Below, one piece after another: positions 1-10,690 of a stretch of 64,000 nucleotides of DNA (positions are counted from its first letter, which is position 1; each line of letters starts with the position of its first letter). The position numbers and the translations under genes are program-made. The notes under the pieces were generated by a model. That model was given only the letters and a program-made list of their open reading frames with translations. It was not told where the DNA came from and ran no database searches. The DNA is from Fallopia convolvulus. Its lineage: Eukaryota; Streptophyta; Magnoliopsida; Caryophyllales; Polygonaceae. The stretch is from the NCBI GenBank assembly GCA_964016875.1, contig OZ024728.1, positions 8,048,272-8,112,271 of the forward strand, given 5' to 3'.

Positions 1-278
1 TTTTGCTCACAATACTCAAACATACGTTCATAAATAGAAAAGGCAAAAATGAAAAAAAATAGATAAATAGGAAAAAGATATAAAATTGGATAGAGTAAAA
101 TAATTGTATAGATCTTTAATAGTAATTTTTATAAAACTATTTTTTACATAAATAGACAAAGAAGAATTTAATACAAAATAATGTGTATAAAAATTAATTT
201 TTAAATATGAGGTGGAACTAAAATTAAGGTGGTGACTATGAAATAATCGGCTTTTAATTCTTTTATAATACATATTGA
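1..278 (-). mobile_element. Helitron-like 5' end, cut by window edge
   Basis: Read on the minus strand, this segment opens TCAATATGTATTATAAAAG (278 downward). The ATTATAAAAG core recurs at about 21049 on the + strand (TCAATATATATTATAAAAG) and, degraded, near 7750. The following AT-rich sequence shares the stretch 'CTATTTATGTAAAAAATA' with the Helitron-like segment at 7.9-8.2 kb. The 3' end lies outside the window, so this is a family-level inference. Confidence 0.3.
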
Positions 279-1500
279 GTGATTGATTAGGTGATGTATC
301 CGATTTCTCAAATATTTTACATTGATAATTTAATTTTAGATTTTTCAAAACTGTTTTCTATCAGAAAATGGGTGAACTACTGAACTCTTTAAAAAAAATA
401 AAAAAACAACAAATTAAAAATCATACACATTAAATTTGGACACATATAAAAAAAAATCATGTAGCATTTAAGTTCGAAATTCATGTTCAAACACTCCCAC
501 TTATATATTGTTTTTTTTTTTAATTATCATATTTGTCGATGAGGGAGAGTCCTATACATCTCCGAACAGAGATTGCAAAACATAAGAGTTAATTAAAAAA
601 ACAAAAGCATTTAACCAAAATAAAAATTAAAAGCAAAGCATGGCATTGAATAACTTAACCCAACTTAAAAAAAAATCTGATGATATATACACATCACAGG
701 TGTGTATGATATATACGTTATCTCATACACATAATCAAGGCAATATTGGTTCTTAATATATACATTTACAGCTATCTACACCTGATATCGTATTAAATTT
801 GAAGACCAATATTGACTCGATCTTTATGGGATCTTCCACTTGGATAAAACCCACATAATTCCAACATTAAGGCTTCAAATCTAATTTTTAGGATTTGTAT
901 ATGCAGTGTGATATGTTGTCTAATACGTCAAGCTATTTAAAGTGATCCACTTTAACTAACAAAAACAAAAAAAAAAATCAATTAATTTATTAACTAATTA
1001 ATCAACTTGCATGCTTGTTGCTCCAAATTTTTTTTTGTTAATTTGATCCACAAACGTAAAGCTGTGCAGCTACTTCTACATAGGCATATGACCACATGCT
1101 AATTAAAGGTCATCCAACTTGACCTAACGAGTCTTAATTTAATATAATTAAGCAAATTTGTACATTTAGGTTAAAATTTTATGGGTTAGAAAATATAAGT
1201 GGCTTTCTATGAAATTGCATTGCACTCTTGTATGGGCATTTTTGCTGTAAATCAGACTTGATCATCTCTTCTTCTTCTTCTTCTTTTTTTAAATTCGGAA
1301 AATCATAAAATCATTTTATATTTGAAAAAAAAAACATAAAAAGAGTTTGAAAGGATTTACCAAATGTTTTCGTGAATGATATAATGGCCAGAATTTTAGG
1401 GGAAAAATGGTATATGGCCTAATAAAGAGTGCATAATTAGGCATTTGGAGGCTAACAAAATTAATTAAGTGTATGTCTCAATTTCCAAATTTGCCCCTGC
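279..1500. other. Gene-free AT-rich DNA
   Basis: No coding signal is seen. The stretch holds poly(A) and poly(T) runs and a short TCT microsatellite near 1267-1285. Confidence 0.5.
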
Positions 1501-2440
1501 GGAATAGAAGAACTCCCCTCCAACACATGTATGCCTTCTTTCCCAAGCACTACGAGCGAAAATCCGATCCGTGAGTGATCGAGCACATCAATCGCAGAGA
1601 GCTCTCGTGCAAATTCGGCGCAGAGATTTAACCAAGCAAGTTACGTGACGACAACTATTAGTGCACAAAAAATCGCCTTTAAAGCACCAATTGATTACTC
1701 TCTTATTCGCCTTCCGCTCCAACTGCTTCCTTAACCTAGAATTTGTAAAACAGTGGACAAAGGGCTAATCCACCTCCGATGCCTAAGTCAGAAGAACAAT
1801 TGTCAAGACTTGCTAGCGAGCTTAGCGAATATAGGGTGCTCATCATACATGACGATGACATGTATTTATTACGGAAGAGAGAGGGTAGGGGGCTGAAAAA
1901 TCTACCCCTAGGGTCGGCCCATCTGCCTTATCACCCAAGCAAGTGGTATATTGCTCCCCGCTCCAAACGTAAATTCTATCTTTCGATTAAGATATAATCT
2001 TCCATTATAACGAATAACCACCATGTTTAATTTTATATAAAAACTACTTAAAGATATAAAAAGCATAATAAATGAAATACCTTTATGGCGGTAGGTAGCG
2101 AAAATAATTATTACAATTAATTTTACCCCTCACAAATGCCGCACCTACGTCTTTGTTATGATAGAACGTAACTAGGACGTAGGGTACTATAAGTCTTATA
2201 CAAAGTGGACATGCAGATTAGTCGCTCGGATCCCCTTACGTGCGTTTTCGTATATTCGTATATTCGTACATCCATGAGCGAATATATCATGGGATCCCTG
2301 CTCACCCTTAAGCGCATCATTTGTTAAAAATTAAGGTAGACTCATTCGAACAAGCAAAACAGAGGAGGGAGAACATTCTGTTAACAGAACGTTGAAAACA
2401 AAAAGTTCTTGGCCAGGATTTTATTCAAGAAAACAAAATT
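1501..2440. other. Unassigned region with one short open frame
   Basis: Base composition is more mixed than in the flanks. An ATG-started open frame of 72 codons (1779-1997, +) has no family I recognise and no clear splice sites. It could be a decayed transposon or a chance frame. I assign no function. Confidence 0.3.
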
Positions 2441-3480
2441 ACAAAGAACGAGGTGCTTGTCTCATTAGCTTTTCTCTCAACTCAACATCCACGCGAGCGA
2501 CCTCCCGATGAATTCATTGTCGGCGATTCCGCAGTCGCTACCAAATGGCCTGGGGTCGCGGTCGCGGTTTTGCTTCTACGGGAAGAATTTCTTCAAGTGG
2601 GCGACATTCCAAGTTTGGGGGACGACCTTCCCATCGAGACTTTTCAACTTGTACGCTCCCCACATACTCATACGCTGCTGTCACTTGATACGAACCTTCC
2701 CAATTTGGGCCGAGCTTGCCATCTACGGGGTCGCGTGCACTTCCCAAGACTCGTCGAAGTATGAGGTCACCGACTCAAAAATTATGGTATTTCACACATC
2801 GGGCTAGGACTTGATCGGCTGCCCCTTGGTAGGCCGCAACCCGCAAAGCGCATGACTGCAATATCTCGGCGTTCCTCGGCGAAGTCGAGGTGGGCAGAAA
2901 GAGTGCGATTATTTTCTTCAGGCTCAAATAATGTCGTTCTCAAGCTAGGTTGGTAGGCCGACCTCTAGCGGGATTACTGTTTCCGTGTCATATGCTAAAG
3001 CGAAGGGCGACTCCTCGGTCGATCTACGCGGGGTGGTACGATAGGCCCATATCACGGTCGTCAACTCTTCAGTCCATCTTCCCTTAGTTCTTTCAAGATG
3101 CTTCTTCAACCCTTCAACAATCACTTTGTTTATTGCCTCAAGGTCTTGGATAATTTTGCTAGGAAATCAGCTACCCTGATCCACGAGGTGTCACAAAAGC
3201 AGTCTTCTCTTGATCCTTGTAATACATTCCTATCTAGTGATAGCCCTTGTACACATCTAGGAAACTCATTCTCTCATGCCTAGTTGTCACGTCGACTAAG
3301 TAGTCGATCTTAGGCCGAAGGAATAAGTCCTTTGGGTAAGCCTTATTAAGATCGATAAGTAAAATCCACGCATACTCTCCAATCTAGCTCATCATGTCTT
3401 CTTTTTAATGACAAATGTATTGGCTAACCAAGTAGGATACCAAATCTCATCAGGCCTCCCCCTCGTCCTCCAAGTAGTTC
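2441..3480 (-). pseudogene. Ty3/gypsy polyprotein remnant (RT and integrase pieces)
   Basis: On the minus strand, reading from 3480 to 2441, a broken chain of gypsy motifs appears. First comes reverse-transcriptase-like text (WLANTFVIKKK, then SFLDVYKGY and a KTAFVTPRG-like block). It jumps to the integrase part with VWAYRTTPRRSTEESPFALAY, then EERREILQ. The end is the integrase C-terminal module KLGPNWEGSYQVTAAYEY followed by a WNVAHLKKF-like block. The order is right for a Ty3/gypsy pol gene, but RNase H and most of the integrase core are missing and there are several stops and frameshifts. No LTRs are recognised beside it, so it is an internally deleted fossil fragment. Its GC content is higher than the surroundings, as expected for recently coding DNA. 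Confidence 0.75.
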
Positions 3481-4860
3481 GAAATTCTATCCATTTGTAG
3501 ATAGGATATCTTTCTTTCTAAGTAATAATTGAACTAGATAATAATTCTATCTATTCATTAAATATACCAAGGATAGTATAAAAGAACATAATAAATACTA
3601 TCCTTAAATAAGCTTAAAGATATTAAAGAGACAAATAATGTACATATAATAATTAAAATAACATACATAATTAATTACTATAAATTGTATACACAATACC
3701 ATTTTTTTTGGTAATATATACAAATATCTTAAGACATTATAAAAAAAATTGTTTAAACAAATCTGGCTCAAAATTTACTAATTTCAAATTGCACCAGAAT
3801 GTACAGGCCCATCCATGACCTAATATATCCATATGACCTAATAATAAGTGATAGATATAAAGTCAAGCGAACGTATGGTAAGAGCATGCGAATTAAAACT
3901 TGCTGATGCGACAAACCAATATGTATAGAAAATAAATACCTAAGTTTTCTCATCACCTTACAAAATCTGAAAATCATATAATATAAAATCAATTTATTTT
4001 GCATTAAACTATTCTAAAGTGGGTTTCCTACATGGCCAAATCAAACTTAGATTTCTCTCTCTGTGTCACCATATAAAATACATATTTTGGACATGCATAT
4101 ACAGAAGAGTATAGGGACGCCGCGTATGTACATGTGGTGATAAGTCGCATTTGATATGCAAAAGCCATATATATAGGAGCAATTGCATTTCACCGTCATA
4201 AAGACAAACTAAATATATTCAAATGTGAAATCCTTTGGCTCTTTGAAGGGTTGAGTTTTAATCTTGGATGAAAGGCTATTTTGGGTTGGTATGTTACATC
4301 TCACTTTACCTTGTCAAATTGGCCACTTGATTGGTTGCTGTAAAAGCTAGAAATTTATATGTCGACGACTACCCACATAATTAATTTCACCTAGCTTGCT
4401 AGAATGAGGACCGATTAAGGTGGTGGCCAGTGGTGGTGGTAGGGCCGGCTTCGCTGGAGGCCATGGCGACGTGTTGGTGATGATGGTGGTGGACCGGTGG
4501 TGGTGCTTTCAACTTCATGTTTTCCTTTTGTCATATTGGTTGGTATACAATGAAAATATGAAATGATAACGTGTTGATCGATACTATATACTATAGTAGC
4601 AAATTTAAAAAGTTAATTTGTGCTTGTTGCTTTTTATTTGTTTTGGATCGATCGATAGGTCCTTGCACGTCCCTTTCTTTTAATAAGTTACTTAGGTAGC
4701 TAGGGTTTGGTGCACGTAATCTACAGCATATAACCTTTGATCGAGTGATCGAACTTAGTTAACATGTTTCAGATTGAATATATCATATTATATATCTATC
4801 TATCCATTTCAAATGTCGTATCATCTTTTGGGAAATTAATCTCTTTTGCCAAGAACATTA
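3481..4860. other. Gene-free DNA
   Basis: No recognisable coding region is seen. A short GTGG-rich stretch (about 4420-4505) stands out in composition but gives no plausible exon. Confidence 0.45.
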
Positions 4861-4886
4861 ATTAACATGTATATGGTTCGGTTCAG

Positions 4887-5529
4887 GTGCGAATATGTGT
4901 GAAATAAGAAAGAACAAGAGCCGTTGGATGGAGAAAAATCAAAGGCGTTGATCATTTCACTTAAAAGGGGAAAAACGACGGGCGGACGTTTCATAGACCA
5001 GCGGTTCGCCGATATCGATGTAAGTAGCGACATTTATTTAATTATATTTTATATTCGTATTTATTATTTAATGTTTTTTTAATTTATAATTTTTCCGTTT
5101 TCAATCTCTTTAGGCGCGGTCCCAGGAGACCCTCTACCAGATGTCCTTCGACTCGGACACCCCGCCATCCTTTCAGGACGAGTGTGATGCCTATCTAACG
5201 ACCGCTAGAGGGGTGGGCCCGGGAGGCGCTGTATTCGAGTTTGGAAACGCTGCATCCTAGTACTACGGCTCGCGATTGTCAGCATTGTACCGCGTCGACA
5301 ACCTCCTTGAGTGGCGCAGATGACGCAAGACAACAACGCCCTTACGCAAACCGTGACAAAATTGCGGGAAGAGCTCTGGTCGACACAATCTAGGTTGGAG
5401 CAGCCGGAGAAGTTCATGGAGCGGACAAACCAACGCTTCGACCCGCAGCCGCCTGGGTCCCATCAGCCCGGTTCCGATGGGAATGATCCGCCGGAGACGC
5501 GTCTGGCCGGCCCCGACGGAACCGACTAG
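4887..5529 (+). pseudogene. CACTA (En/Spm-type) transposon-associated protein, decayed
   Basis: Two coding pieces are separated by an AT-rich intron. The first runs from about 4887 to 5020 (KSKA, then GRFIDQRFADID before GTAAGT); the second from about 5114 to 5529. Joined, they resemble the C-terminal half of plant Ptta/En/Spm transposase-family proteins (PF03004-like): a segment ending in DARSQETLYQM, then GVGPGGAVFEFGNAAS, then a coiled-coil-like tail (MTQDNNALTQTVTKLREEL) and a Pro/Gly-rich C-terminus. There is an in-frame stop after the FGNAAS block and a frameshift further on, so it is not functional. The CACTA terminus 430 bp downstream supports the identification. The N-terminal catalytic part is absent. 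Confidence 0.65.
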
Positions 5530-5639
5530 TTTAGTTTTTTTGAAATGTTTTTGTAAAATTTGTAAATTATTTTAATTAATATAAATAATTATTTCATTAT
5601 ATTTTATAATTGTTTCTTTTATATTTCATTTTTAATACA

Positions 5640-5971
5640 TAATTATTTTATATTTATTAAATAAATGTTGACGACCACTTGGTCGCTAAATTCACACAGA
5701 TCGTGCGCTTGCGCTCAGTAAAAGGTAAGTATCGTGCGTCTATTTTACGCAATTAGCGACCATATGATCAATATTTATCGACCATGTGGTCGCTAACTCT
5801 GGCCAAGGTTTGGCGATCATAAGGTCGTTGGCCCTTTTCTAGAATTTGGCGACCAAGTGGTCGCCACCTTCTTGTGGTCACTAATTTTGGCGACCAAGTG
5901 GTCGCCAATCGATTAGCACGCCTTTTAGCGACCATTGTTTTTGATTTAGAGACCACTACCTTTTTGTAGTG
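5640..5971. mobile_element. CACTA right terminus with subterminal repeats
   Basis: The terminal motif CACTACAAAAA is present in reverse complement at 5961-5971. Inside it, the palindromic subterminal motif GGCGACCAAGTGGTCGCC occurs at 5848-5865 and 5889-5906, with variants from about 5670. Arrays of short subterminal repeats next to a CACTA end are a family hallmark. No matching left end was found, so the element is truncated or rearranged. Confidence 0.7.
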
Positions 5972-7185
5972 TACAAAAAATTGTAATTTATCCAATATGA
6001 ATTTATAGTAGTATCCTAATAGTTTGATGATTTTGTGACTCATAAAATCGAGTTGAAAATCCAATTAAATTAAAAAAATCCACTACTTTAGTGATATCAG
6101 TTAAATAAAAAAATCTCACTATTATCAATTAATATGTAATTTATTTTTTTATAAAAAAATAAAAATAAAAATGGAGAATTAAATTTCAAAATGGAGAATT
6201 TTCTAAATTTAGGGAGACTCACTAGTTTTTTCCTAACTTACTCCATCGTAGAAAATTCGATAAGGAAGCTGTTGGGGCAAAAAAATGGGTTAAATTCTAC
6301 AAATGCACAATTTCCAACCTTATGGAGAAGTTATTGGAGATGGTATAAGATGATCTTGGGAACTGAAAGACGATACTAACATGAACACATCATTTGAAGC
6401 TCCATTAAAGCTGGTTAAATCAATAAGAGACGTTATGTTCATAAATTAGGTGAATAACGGCCAATTAATGTCATTAATTAGCCGATAATGAGGAAGGAAT
6501 TATGAGGAGCCCTTGCACGGGCGAAGCTCAAAGGTTCCTTTGATCGAATGTCAGAAGTCATTTTAGTCTTATAAAAGGGGTCCAAGCTCGAAGCGACGAA
6601 GCCAACACACACATATATTGTAAGTTGTAACTCTATCCCACAAACTAGCAAATAATTGAAATGTTCATTTTTTGTCCAAAACATTCACTTATATAAGTGG
6701 ACGAAGATTGGAAATATAGGACTTACTTTAATACTTTTAGGGAGGTTAAGATTACATATCCACGTATACGTACGTGTACGTATCACACGAATTCACAATA
6801 GTTAATGAAGATAATTTTCTTTTGATAGTACAACTCACCCATCACCTGCTCCAGCTGGTAAATAAGTGTATCACATACAAAAGTCATAAACAAGTCAACA
6901 TTGTACTTCTAAAATTGCAATTGAAATTCTTCAAAATAATTTTAGTAATGTCGCATTCTGACTTGACCTAGATGAGTACGATTGTCCAACATCTATGAAC
7001 CAACTTAGGCTTATCACTGCAATTATCAACTGGCTATCTATACACGTTTTCAACTTGTAATTGATAGAAGTGATGCATACTATTGATCGGTGATCAAATT
7101 CAACCAATTTGATAGGAATCGTAAGATCACTATTATGGTAAGGCTTTTGCGCAGTACATTCGGCTTATAGAGGTGGAACTGAATT
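5972..7185. other. Gene-free DNA
   Basis: No recognisable gene, terminal repeat or tandem array is seen. Short open frames here look random. Confidence 0.45.
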
Positions 7186-7520
7186 TGGATTCGGACCGAG
7201 TTGTGTTGGGTTAGGTCGTTTGGTGCCTTGTGGCTTCTGAAGATCCTTCATTCCGGTGGAGGAAACGTCAGCTGTCCAGTTCGCACAACCCTCGAGGGGT
7301 TACCTTTTACCCGTGGCGCTTTTTTAGTGCTTTACTCATCCCGATCCCAAATTCTCCTTTGTTCCTTCTCTCTGGCGTTTGTATTAGTTTTAGTCGTCTT
7401 TGCTTTTGTTGTGCGCTTCTTGTTTGTTGCACTTAGTCATTCATGGCTGCCGTGTTTTTACGGCCTCTCGGTTCACCAAGCCTATTTGGTGCCCGAATTC
7501 TTACCTTATCAAAAAAAAAT
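7186..7520 (+). mobile_element. Possible LINE 3' end (GC-rich tail with poly(A))
   Basis: A GC-rich island in AT-rich DNA ends with TTACCTTATC followed by nine A's (about 7511-7519). That composition, and the layout of a GC-rich tail running into poly(A), is common for 5'-truncated plant LINE 3' ends. No protein domain is readable and no target duplication was identified, so this is tentative. Confidence 0.35.
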
Positions 7521-7744
7521 GTATTTATAAGTTGCATATGCATGATTTTAAAAGAGTGTATTTATATTTTTAAATTGCATATTTGTATTTTCTTATCTAC
7601 TCTAATACATTTTAAAGTATAAACCATCTTTATTGAAAGAATTGCGTCATGTGACACAATTAGAATAAATTAATTTTTAAAAAATATTTTAACACATAAT
7701 TTAACAAATTATATTATACTATAAACCCTACCCTAATTACCTTT

Positions 7745-8785
7745 AATTTATAGTTTTATATATAAAAGATATTCTTTTCGAGCCAAAAAACGATTATGAT
7801 CCCACTTGACATTAAATTAATTATATTTTAATTTTTTAAATAAATAAGTTGTATTCTTCTTCTTTATTAAATTGAATCTTATTTATAAAATTAATATATA
7901 TCATAAAAAAGAGAAACCTTTTTTGATCCACCATATTTTTTTCATAGAATTTATATTATTTGAATTTTTTCTATTTAATTATCATTTATCTATTTATGTA
8001 AAAAATATTTTTACAAAACCGAATTTATTATTAAATATTTTAAAAAAATCTAATTATCAATCTTTCCCTATTTATTTACTATTCCCCACATTGATTCAAA
8101 AAATTATTTTTATTTTATTTTTTCCAATTTTCCTATTAAATTCCTCTTTAATTATTTCTATAAAAATATTTTTATAAAAATTGAATTTACTATTAAAGAT
8201 TTTAAAAATTTATTATATATAACTATTTATCATTTTCACAACCCATGATTAAAAATATCAACTTTATTCAAATTATAATAATTTTTTTTTCTATTTATGT
8301 AAAATGGATATTTAAAAATTGAAGTTTGATAAACAATTTTTATAATTAAATTTTGATTTAAAAATAATAAAATGTTATATTATCTATACCTTTTTATCTA
8401 TTTATATATTAATTTAATAGATTATATGTTAACTTTCCCACATAAAACAATTGTTATTTACTATATATTAGTTTTTCTAAAAAGAAATTATATTTAAGCC
8501 ACTTGAACCATATTGGATCCACTTCATATCTCATAAACTTCATTTATTAACTTTCTCTCTCTTAATAATTAAATTATTTATATCTTTTACATTAGATTTG
8601 TTTCTCTTTATTGTTTATTATATTTTTTTAAAATTTAGTATATTCTCGCTTGAAAGTTTTATTCAGGAAAATTTTTTAATTTATCGAATAAGTTTTTTGT
8701 AAAATTCGATTGACGAGTACAATTACCTACATAATTTTTTTTTCTCAAATTATAGTCGTGTATGGCACGACCGGGTCTCGCTAGT
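7745..8785 (+). mobile_element. Non-autonomous Helitron-like element
   Basis: The 3' end is well formed: stem GTCGTG/CACGAC (8755-8760 and 8766-8771) with loop TATGG, a 9-nt spacer, CTAGT at 8781-8785, and T as the next base. This is the hairpin plus CTRRT layout of Helitrons, which insert between A and T. The 5' end is less certain; TATATAAAAG followed by TTTTCGAGCC near 7750-7785 resembles the end near 21049. No protein is encoded. Confidence 0.5.
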
Positions 8786-9284
8786 TAAGCTCTATATTTA
8801 TATGTTTATGTATATATATGTACACTTGTACGTTGACAAAACATGGGGGCTAATACTTACGGAGGAGGTGTTCCGTGCACGCATGTACGATGAGCTTAAC
8901 ATATAAGTCCAATGAGATTTCACTACAAAATCAATTGCTAATAAGATGAGTATCCAAAGTCGTATATAGTAGGTATTTTTTCAACAAACTTTTGAAGTAG
9001 AAAATACTATTTAAACACGCCCCCTTGATCAAATGAATACTGGTTTGGCCTAGTTCGGTTGGCAAGCCGCCAAAATGGGTGGATAACATACGTGCAGCCG
9101 AACCAAAATAACTAGGAACCCATGACAAAATTCATGGAAAATGACGGAGTGGGTGTACGTTTGTGCGAACATGTTATGATAGGCTTAAAACATAAGTCTA
9201 GTAAAGTTTTATCCCAAAAACCAATTGACAATATGAGGAATAACTCAAGGTCTCATGTACTAGACATTTATTCACCAAACTTCC
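8786..9284. repeat. Two diverged copies of an LTR-like repeat
   Basis: Segments 8860-8990 and 9148-9285 share an ordered set of short blocks (GTGTTCGTGCACG-like, then TAAACATAAGTC-like, then a CCAATTG-like block). A third relative is at 63424-63565, beside a primer-binding-site-like motif. They look like LTR pieces of one retrotransposon family. Confidence 0.4.
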
Positions 9285-9432
9285 TATTAGAGATATATTT
9301 ATTGTATTTTATATGGTATTTTATGTATAGGTAAAATATATAAGTCTTGGAGCACAATTTATTATAATCTGAACAAATAAATATTTTGTTTGTCAATGAA
9401 TAGTATCAAATTTGCATAATCAATTATTCTTT
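9285..9432 (+). repeat. Copia left LTR
   Basis: It matches 14185-14322 at both ends. It lies directly before the primer-binding site and contains the shared block CAATGAATA-GATCAAATTT (with gaps). Confidence 0.65.
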
Positions 9433-9433
9433 A

Positions 9434-9446
9434 TGATATCAGAGCA
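9434..9446 (+). promoter_or_regulatory. Primer-binding site (initiator tRNA-Met type)
   Basis: TGATATCAGAGCA differs by one base from the usual plant TGGTATCAGAGCA, which pairs with the 3' end of initiator tRNA-Met. It sits immediately after the left LTR. Confidence 0.7.
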
Positions 9447-9523
9447 ATTTCATCAAAACACAAACGCTATCCTTCTTTCGGCCACCCTTGTACCGCCGTG
9501 TTTTGTTGTCCTTTTCCACCACT

Positions 9524-10690
9524 ATGTCCGGTGATAGTAAAGGTGACACCTTCGGTGTCAAGCTTGCAAACTCTCCTTATTATCTTCATTTGTTGGACCA
9601 TCAGAGCATGAAGATTTGCCGTGTTGTTTTCAAGGGATATAACTATTAAGAATGGAAACTATGTTTGTGTAATGCTCTACGAGCAAAGCATAAACTTTGT
9701 TTTATCGATGGACTAATTACGAAGTCTGAAGATCTTGATGATTTTGATGATTGGTGGAGTGTAAACTCCATGCTTGTGGACTAGATTATCCTGTCAATAG
9801 AAGAGTGGATCCAATCGACTATTACCTATCTTGAAACCGATAAAGAGTTATGGGATAATCGTAAGCAGTGTTTCTCAATTGGAAACATTCCCGAATTCAA
9901 CAACTATAGTTTGATTTGGCCTGATGCACTCAAAACAGTCAACCAATTGTAGTTTATTATGGTTCTTTGAAGAAACTTTGGGATGAATTGTTCCACTATA
10001 TACAGGAACACATTTGATCTTGCGGCAAGTGCTTTTGTTCATGGTCTGGATCTGCTTCCTTGGATTGTGAATAGGAAAATGTCCATCAATTTTGTTGAGT
10101 TTAGATGTTGAATTTGAAATTATTTGGTCCAATATTGTAGTGTAGGAAACCTTGTCGGGGCTGAACAAAGTTTACTCCCTTGTCAATCAAGATGAACGTC
10201 AACAATTAGTTGCAATTTTTTGGGAAGAGAAGTGAGCCGACGATGAAGTTTTTGCCGCACAATATCATGGAAGTCGCTTAGAAAGACGGGGCCCATCATA
10301 AGTAGACTACTACGATGACCGAAGTCATGATGAAGATACTGACTACTATGGTTCTAGACGAGGTAGAGGTGACTAACATGATGAGTATGAGCGCTCCGTC
10401 TATCATCACTACGGAGAACATGGCCACTTGTAGTGATCCTGTTTTAAACTCATTGGTCATCCCTTTTGATGGGTCGGAGAGCGTGGTAGTGATCAACAAC
10501 GGAACTTTGGAAATTATGATGGGTGTTGTGGGTGTGGTCATGGCCATAGCGAATTCGCAAACGCGACTTAGTACAACGATGGTGTTGGCACATCTGCAAG
10601 TTGTCGTGATGGAACGGGTATGACAAATTCACAATGGTCTACATTAGTGAATCTCTTGCAATTAGTGAATTTCGGGTCGTCAAACAAATT
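9524..10690 (+). pseudogene. Copia gag remnant
   Basis: It starts at ATG 9524 (MSGDSKGDTF) and continues with a copia-type gag (KLANSPYYLHLLDH, then EWKLCLCNALRAKHKL, FIDG). Several stops and frameshifts follow. Near 10440 the CFKLIGHP text typical of the copia CCHC zinc knuckle region is readable in a shifted frame. Gag would form the virus-like particle, but this copy is dead. Confidence 0.65.

Noticed and set aside
4420..4505. GTGG-rich stretch as a coding exon
   Set aside because: No open frame with flanking splice sites or recognised domain; it is probably a simple compositional island.
7872..8177. 101-codon Phe/Ile/Leu-rich frame that looks like a membrane protein
   Set aside because: It is an AT-rich artefact; a similar frame occurs in the related segment at 28-348, consistent with non-coding Helitron DNA.
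10315..10623. 102-codon Met/Val-rich open frame
   Set aside because: It is the wrong frame of the copia gag region; the zinc-knuckle-like CFKLIGHP is in another frame.
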